Source: Akkermansia muciniphila
GTDB taxonomy: Bacteria > Verrucomicrobiota > Verrucomicrobiia > Limisphaerales > UBA9464
Assembly: GCA_945873715.1 (NCBI GenBank)
Contig: CAMCFL010000068.1
Span: 1-10,203 of the forward strand
Reading direction: 5' to 3'
DNA: 10,203 nucleotides
In this document: positions 6,509 through 10,203 of the stretch, one piece after another
Layout: the number at the start of each line of letters is the position of its first letter
How positions within the stretch are numbered: the stretch's first letter is position 1
Program-made: the position numbers and the translations under genes
Notes under the pieces: model-generated
The model's input: only the letters and a program-made list of their open reading frames with translations
The model's database searches: none
What the model was told of the DNA's origin: nothing

Positions 6509-6562
6509 CTGCGCTCCCGTTTCGCCGCTTGCCGGCAAAACGATGAGCACGGCCGATAACCA

Positions 6563-6579
6563 AGTCGCTCCAAGCGACT
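6563..6579 (+). promoter_or_regulatory. Leader hairpin upstream of rplB
   Basis: AGTCGCT-cca-AGCGACT is a perfect 7-base stem with a 3-base loop, 54 bases before the proposed rplB start and inside the likely 5' leader. A 10-base palindrome TTGCCGGCAA lies at 6529-6538. Ribosomal operons are often controlled by binding of one of their own products to the mRNA leader, so this could be such a site, but no known L2 or S10 leader motif is recognised. Confidence 0.3.
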
Positions 6580-6633
6580 GGGAGTGATGGCCGGGTGCAC
6601 GACAGCGAGTGCTGCGTGTTTGAAACTGAACTA

Positions 6634-7488
6634 TTGCCTGTGAAAACTTTTAGGCCCTTAACGCCCTCGACGCGTTACATTACGTACGCCGACTTTTCGG
6701 ACATCACCAAAAGTCGGCCTGAGAAGTCGCTGGTGTACACCCGGAAACGGACCGGAGGTCGCAACACCCACGGCCGGGTGACCGCCCGAGCGATTGGTGG
6801 CGGACACAAACAGAAGGTCCGGGTTGTAGACTTTCGGCGGAACAAGAACGGCATCGAGGCCAAGGTCATCGCGGTCGAGTATGATCCGATTCGCAGCGCT
6901 CGACTTGCCTTGCTGGAATACACCGACGGTGATCGGCGATATATCCTCTGTCCCGACGGCCTTCAGGTGGGGACCACCTTGATGAATGGGCCCTCTGCTC
7001 CTGCGACCCTCGGCAATTGCTTGCCCCTCTCCGCGATCCCGATGGGTGTGACCATCCACAACATTGAATTGGTTCCGGGCAAAGGCGGACAGATGGTTCG
7101 GTCCGCTGGATCAGGAGCGACTTTGATGTCTCGTGACGAAGGATACGCTCAGTTGCGGTTGCCTTCCGGCGAAATTCGCCGTGTTCATGAAAAGTGCGTG
7201 GCCACGATTGGTCAGGTGGGCAACACCCAGCACGAGAACGTGGTCCTCGGTAAAGCTGGACGCAGCATCCATCGAGGCCGCCGTCCAATGTCCCGCGGCA
7301 TGGTCCGGAACCCGGTCGACCACCCGAACGGTGGCGGTCAGGGCAAGTCCAAGGGCGGCGGCGGTCGTCAACATTTGGTGTCCCCGTGGGGTGTCCTTGC
7401 CAAGGGCTTCCGCACTCGTGACAAGAGTAAGATTTCCAACCGATTTATCCTGGTTCGCCGGGACGGCAGGCCGATGAAGCTCAAGTAA
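6634..7488 (+). CDS. rplB: 50S ribosomal protein L2
   Basis: A 284-residue L2 (usual length about 273-280), a 23S rRNA-binding protein needed for subunit joining and for the peptidyl transferase centre. The N-terminus MPVKTFRPLTPSTRY fits the family when translation starts at the TTG at 6634. The frame stays open to a GTG at 6595, but the extra 13 residues do not resemble L2. GTG 6640 is another possible start. Conserved landmarks include GGGHKQK, EYDPIRSARLALL, IHNIELVPGKGGQ, RLPSGEIRR and GKAGRSIHRGRRP. The DHP motif is at residues 229-231, followed by GGGQGKSKGG. The usual second histidine of DHPH is asparagine here (N232). It is the first gene of the operon, 4 bases before rpsS. No clear Shine-Dalgarno precedes the TTG. 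Confidence 0.96.
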   Translation: MPVKTFRPLTPSTRYITYADFSDITKSRPEKSLVYTRKRTGGRNTHGRVTARAIGGGHKQKVRVVDFRRNKNGIEAKVIAVEYDPIRSARLALLEYTDGDRRYILCPDGLQVGTTLMNGPSAPATLGNCLPLSAIPMGVTIHNIELVPGKGGQMVRSAGSGATLMSRDEGYAQLRLPSGEIRRVHEKCVATIGQVGNTQHENVVLGKAGRSIHRGRRPMSRGMVRNPVDHPNGGGQGKSKGGGGRQHLVSPWGVLAKGFRTRDKSKISNRFILVRRDGRPMKLK

Positions 7489-7492
7489 GCAT

Positions 7493-7774
7493 ATGGGACG
7501 TTCTCTCAAGAAAGGGCCGTTTGTGGACCATAGCCTCATGGACAAAGTCCAGAAGGCAAAGGCCGTCAAATCGAAGGCTCCAATCAAGACGTGGTCACGA
7601 CGTTCAACCATCACCCCCGACTTCGTCGGACTTACGGTGAACGTTCACAATGGTCGGGTTTTCAACCCTGTCTTCATCACGGAAAACATGGTCGGGCACA
7701 AACTCGGTGAGTTCAGCCTGACGCGGACCTTCAAGAAGCATGGCGCTCACACCGCCAAGGCGGAGGCCAAGTAG
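7493..7774 (+). CDS. rpsS: 30S ribosomal protein S19
   Basis: A 93-residue S19, normal length, of the 30S head near the A-site finger contact. It begins MGRSLKKGPFVDHSLMDKV and has the conserved IKTWSRRSTITPDFVG, NGRVFNPVFITENMVGHKLGEF and TRTFKKHG blocks. The C-terminus ends in a short Ala/Lys tail. It starts 4 bases after rplB without its own clear Shine-Dalgarno, so ribosomes probably reinitiate from rplB. Confidence 0.98.
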   Translation: MGRSLKKGPFVDHSLMDKVQKAKAVKSKAPIKTWSRRSTITPDFVGLTVNVHNGRVFNPVFITENMVGHKLGEFSLTRTFKKHGAHTAKAEAK

Positions 7775-7786
7775 CAAGGAATCCCC

Positions 7787-8119
7787 ATGGAAGTGCACGC
7801 TATCTACAAAAACTTCCGCATGTCCCCGCAAAAGGTGCGGGAAGTTGTGCGGCAGGTTCAGGGCATGAATGCCGTTCAGGCATTGGCCGTTCTCAAGGTT
7901 GTTCCACGCAAGTCAGCCCGGGCAGTCGCCAAGACACTGCAGTCGGCGATCGCCAACGCGGAGAACAATCACGGCCTCAAAGGTGAAACTCTGCGCATCA
8001 GCGGAGCCTTCGCGCAGACCGCCGGTTCCTTCAAACGCTTCGTTCCAAAGGCCCGCGGTTCGGCTGGCCCTATCATCAAGCGCAACAGCCACATCAAGAT
8101 CGTCCTTAGCGACAACTGA
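7787..8119 (+). CDS. rplV: 50S ribosomal protein L22
   Basis: A 110-residue L22, standard length, which binds 23S rRNA and lines the peptide exit tunnel. Visible family features are RMSPQKVREVVRQVQG near the N-terminus, the ARAVAKTLQSAIANAENNHG helix, and the C-terminal beta-hairpin FVPKARGSAGPIIKRNSHIKIVL that reaches into the tunnel. AAGGA at 7776-7780 lies 6 bases before the ATG, a good ribosome binding site. It follows rpsS by 12 bases. Confidence 0.98.
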   Translation: MEVHAIYKNFRMSPQKVREVVRQVQGMNAVQALAVLKVVPRKSARAVAKTLQSAIANAENNHGLKGETLRISGAFAQTAGSFKRFVPKARGSAGPIIKRNSHIKIVLSDN

Positions 8120-8123
8120 TCAC

Positions 8124-8804
8124 ATGGGCCAGAAAACTAATCCGATCGGCTTCCGCATTCCGGTCAACCACGACTGGCGCTCCAAGTGGTACGCCAACAA
8201 GAGGGACTTCAGCGGTCTTCTTATTGAAGATCATCTGATCCGATCCATCCTCAAGCGGAAGCTTGAGAGTGCCTCGGTTCCGAGGATCAACATTGAACGG
8301 GCCTCCAACCGGTGCCGGGTCACGATCTTCACTGCCCGCCCTGGCGTCGTCATCGGGCGCAAGGGATCCGAGATCGACAAGCTCAAGGAGGAGCTCTCCA
8401 GAATTACGGGCAAGGACATCTACGTGGACATTCAGGAGGTCAAGCAACCTGATTTGGATGCCCAGTTGGTGGCGGAAAATGTCGCCCTGCAGCTTGAGCG
8501 TCGAATCAGTTTCCGGCGAGCCATGAAGAAGGCACTTCAGATCGCAATGGATCTGGGTGCCAAGGGCATCAAACTTCGGTGCGCAGGCCGATTGGGTGGT
8601 GCTGAGATCTCGCGTGTTGAAACCTATCATTTGGGAAGTGTTCCCCTTCATACCCTCCGGGCCAACGTTGACTTCGGATTCGCCGAGGCACGGACGGTCT
8701 ATGGGAAGCTCGGAATCAAGTGCTGGATCTGCAAGGGTGAACCCAAGCGGGCTGAGCGTCGCACTGAAGATCGGCGGACCGATTCGCCCGCGCGGCCGGT
8801 CTAA
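8124..8804 (+). CDS. rpsC: 30S ribosomal protein S3
   Basis: A 226-residue S3, normal length, of the 30S head at the mRNA entry site. The start MGQKTNPIGFRIPVNHDW is the family N-terminus and sets the ATG at 8124, although the frame is open further upstream inside rplV. A type II KH domain is marked by VVIGRKGSEIDKL with the GxxG loop at 78-81. The basic SFRRAMKKALQ helix corresponds to the region tied to mRNA unwinding. The C-terminal domain includes GRLGGAEISRVETYHLGSVP, LRANVDFGFAEARTVYGKLGI and KCWICKGE. It starts 4 bases after rplV, so coupling is likely. The last ~20 residues are a charged, variable tail. Confidence 0.98.
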   Translation: MGQKTNPIGFRIPVNHDWRSKWYANKRDFSGLLIEDHLIRSILKRKLESASVPRINIERASNRCRVTIFTARPGVVIGRKGSEIDKLKEELSRITGKDIYVDIQEVKQPDLDAQLVAENVALQLERRISFRRAMKKALQIAMDLGAKGIKLRCAGRLGGAEISRVETYHLGSVPLHTLRANVDFGFAEARTVYGKLGIKCWICKGEPKRAERRTEDRRTDSPARPV

Positions 8805-8846
8805 GCAGTCCAATTAACCGTTTACCTCAAGGAATAAGGATTTCAA

Positions 8847-9266
8847 ATGGCCATGATGCCCGCGCGGGTCAAGTACCGCAAAATGCAGAGAGGCAGCCGG
8901 ACTGGGTTGGCCTCTCGTGGTAATACAGTCGCTTTCGGCGAGTATGGTCTCCAGGCGCTTGAGCGCTGTTGGATGGATGCCAAGCAGATTGAGGCGGCCC
9001 GGGTCGCCATCACCCGCTACATGAAGCGGCGGGGCAAGGTCTGGATCCGAATTTTCCCAGACAAGAGCTTTACCAAGAAGCCCCTGGAAGTTCGAATGGG
9101 CACCGGGAAGGGCGGCGTTGAGTCTTGGGTGGCGGTGATTCGCCCAGCCAGCGTCCTTTTCGAGATTGACGGAGTTCCGGAGGCGATCGCCCGGGAGGCA
9201 ATGCGCTTGGCGGCAACGAAGTTGCCGATCTCTACCAAGTTCATCTCGCGACACAAGATTGGTTGA
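8847..9266 (+). CDS. rplP: 50S ribosomal protein L16
   Basis: A 139-residue L16, standard length, close to the A and P site tRNAs on the large subunit. It has MPARVKYRKMQRGSRTGLAS at the start, GEYGLQALE, EAARVAITRYMKRRGKVWIRIFP, and the MGTGKGGVESWVAVI loop that approaches the peptidyl transferase centre. TAAGGA at 8835-8840 is 6 bases from the ATG at 8847, which favours that start over the ATG two codons on. The 42-base gap from rpsC is the widest in the operon and I see no terminator in it. Confidence 0.98.
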   Translation: MAMMPARVKYRKMQRGSRTGLASRGNTVAFGEYGLQALERCWMDAKQIEAARVAITRYMKRRGKVWIRIFPDKSFTKKPLEVRMGTGKGGVESWVAVIRPASVLFEIDGVPEAIAREAMRLAATKLPISTKFISRHKIG

Positions 9267-9278
9267 AATTTGAATCCC

Positions 9279-9488
9279 ATGGCTACGAATGCTTTCAAGG
9301 AGATGACCGCTCAAGAGCTGCTCGCAAAAGGGCGGGAACTGCGATTGGAATTGTTCAATATGCGCCTGCAGAAGGCGACCGCACGTCTTGAGAAACCTCA
9401 TCGCATCGAACAATTGCGACGTGACATTGCGCGTTGCGAAACCCGGTTGTCATCCCTTCGGGTGGCGTCCGTTGGCAACAAGGCTTGA
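9279..9488 (+). CDS. rpmC: 50S ribosomal protein L29
   Basis: A 69-residue L29, a small helical hairpin protein near the tunnel exit. It shows MTAQELLAKGRELRLELFNM, then RLQKATARLEKPHRIEQLRRDIARCETRL, which matches the family throughout. The ATG at 9279 is chosen; an in-frame TTG at 9270 would add three residues. It follows rplP by 12 bases. The Shine-Dalgarno is weak. Confidence 0.97.
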   Translation: MATNAFKEMTAQELLAKGRELRLELFNMRLQKATARLEKPHRIEQLRRDIARCETRLSSLRVASVGNKA

Positions 9489-9499
9489 ACCTAAGGTAT

Positions 9500-9787
9500 A
9501 TGGCTGAAATTTCTCAGGATCGCGGACACCGCAAGGAGCGGACGGGTGAGGTTGTATCTAACAAGATGCAGAAGACCATCGTGGTCCGCGTTGAGCGGCG
9601 CTATCGTCACCCCCAGTTCAAAAAGATCGTGACTAGCTTTAACAAGCTGTACGCGCACGATGAAAACAACCAGGCCCAGATCGGCGACCTGGTCCGGATT
9701 CAGGAGACCCGTCCGCTTTCCCGTACCAAGTGCTGGCGGTTGGTCGAGGTACTCAACGCCGACGGCTCCTCGAAAAGCGCCGCTTGA
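9500..9787 (+). CDS. rpsQ: 30S ribosomal protein S17
   Basis: A 95-residue S17, an OB-fold primary 16S rRNA-binding protein. The core GEVVSNKMQKTIVVRVERRYRHPQFKKIV is typical, followed by the Y-A-H-D-E-N segment, GDLVRIQETRPLSRTKCWRLVEVL and a short variable tail. The start is ATG 9500, with TAAGG at 9492-9496 only 3 bases upstream, rather close. The frame is also open upstream inside rpmC, but those residues do not belong to the family. Confidence 0.97.
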   Translation: MAEISQDRGHRKERTGEVVSNKMQKTIVVRVERRYRHPQFKKIVTSFNKLYAHDENNQAQIGDLVRIQETRPLSRTKCWRLVEVLNADGSSKSAA

Positions 9788-9819
9788 GCGCTTTACCGCA
9801 CCTCTAAAGGAATTTCATC

Positions 9820-10185
9820 ATGCTTCAGATTCGTTCCAGTGTCGACGTCGCGGATAACACGGGGGCCAAAGTGGCTTGGACTATCGGTGTCCTAGGCCGC
9901 AACCAGCGCTATGCCCGGGTCGGTGACATCATCAAGGTGCACATCAAGGAGGCGGCTCCGGATGGTTCGGTCAAGAAGGGGGATGTGTGCAACGCCGTAG
10001 TGGTTCGAACCAGAGCCCCAATCCGCCGTTCAGATGGGTCGTATCTCCGTTTCGACCGAAACGCCATCGTGATCATCAATCCCGAGGGCGAACCGAAGGG
10101 TACAAGAATTTTCGGGCCGGTAGCCCGGGAACTTCGTGAGAAGAAATTCATGAAGATCATCTCGCTGGCTCCCGAGGTCATTTGA
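9820..10185 (+). CDS. rplN: 50S ribosomal protein L14
   Basis: A 121-residue L14, standard length, at the subunit interface where it forms bridges with 16S rRNA and contacts L19. It contains MLQIRSSVDVADNTGAKVAW, RYARVGDIIKVHIKEA, KKGDVCNAVVVRTRAPIRR, DGSYLRFDRNAIVIINPEGEP, and the terminal GTRIFGPVARELREKKFMKIISLAPEV. AAAGGA at 9806-9811 lies 8 bases before the ATG. In the classical gene order rplN opens the spc part of the cluster, and rplX would be expected next. The window ends 18 bases after the stop. Confidence 0.98.
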   Translation: MLQIRSSVDVADNTGAKVAWTIGVLGRNQRYARVGDIIKVHIKEAAPDGSVKKGDVCNAVVVRTRAPIRRSDGSYLRFDRNAIVIINPEGEPKGTRIFGPVARELREKKFMKIISLAPEVI

Positions 10186-10203
10186 CTTTCTAGTTTACAG
10201 GAC

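Overview
The window looks like a chromosomal segment of a GC-rich Verrucomicrobiota bacterium, probably from the Limisphaerales/Pedosphaera side. The evidence is the style of the large DUF2723 membrane protein with its long soluble tail, an ECF sigma factor coupled to a very small membrane protein of a type I associate with this phylum, and the character of the ribosomal proteins. This assignment is inferred from protein style and was not tested by a search.

Left part (1-5489, minus strand). Genes are read right to left. An AbrB/MazE-type DNA-binding protein (5178-5444) comes first. It is followed by a probable three-gene operon: an ECF sigma factor (4479-4997), a 108-residue single-pass membrane protein whose ATG overlaps the sigma stop codon (4156-4482), and, 21 bases on, a 1265-residue GT-C-fold DUF2723 protein with C-terminal TPR-like repeats (337-4134). 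Beyond its stop lies a nested inverted-repeat element (31-293) made of hairpins within hairpins. Each inner hairpin carries compensating base changes.

Middle part (5490-6633). This stretch has no intact protein gene that I can defend. It holds two minus-strand tRNA genes, tRNA-Leu(GAG) and tRNA-Pro(CGG). An interrupted reading frame lies beside the tRNA-Leu 3' end, and a 54-codon frame lies at 6289-6453 with a protein-like C-terminal tail. Several short hairpins and a candidate promoter lead into the ribosomal genes.

Right part (6634-10203, plus strand). A compact ribosomal protein operon runs rplB-rpsS-rplV-rpsC-rplP-rpmC-rpsQ-rplN. This is the distal S10 cluster running into the spc cluster, in the classical order and with gaps of 4 to 42 bases. 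The usual promoter-proximal S10 genes (rpsJ, rplC, rplD, rplW) are not upstream of rplB, where the divergent tRNA genes sit instead. The canonical S10 cluster therefore appears to be split here, with rplB as first gene, probably starting at a TTG codon and transcribed from a local promoter.

The most distinctive items are the nested palindromic element, the sigma/mini-membrane-protein/glycosyltransferase cassette, and the split S10 operon. I did not find a clearly new defence or mobile system.
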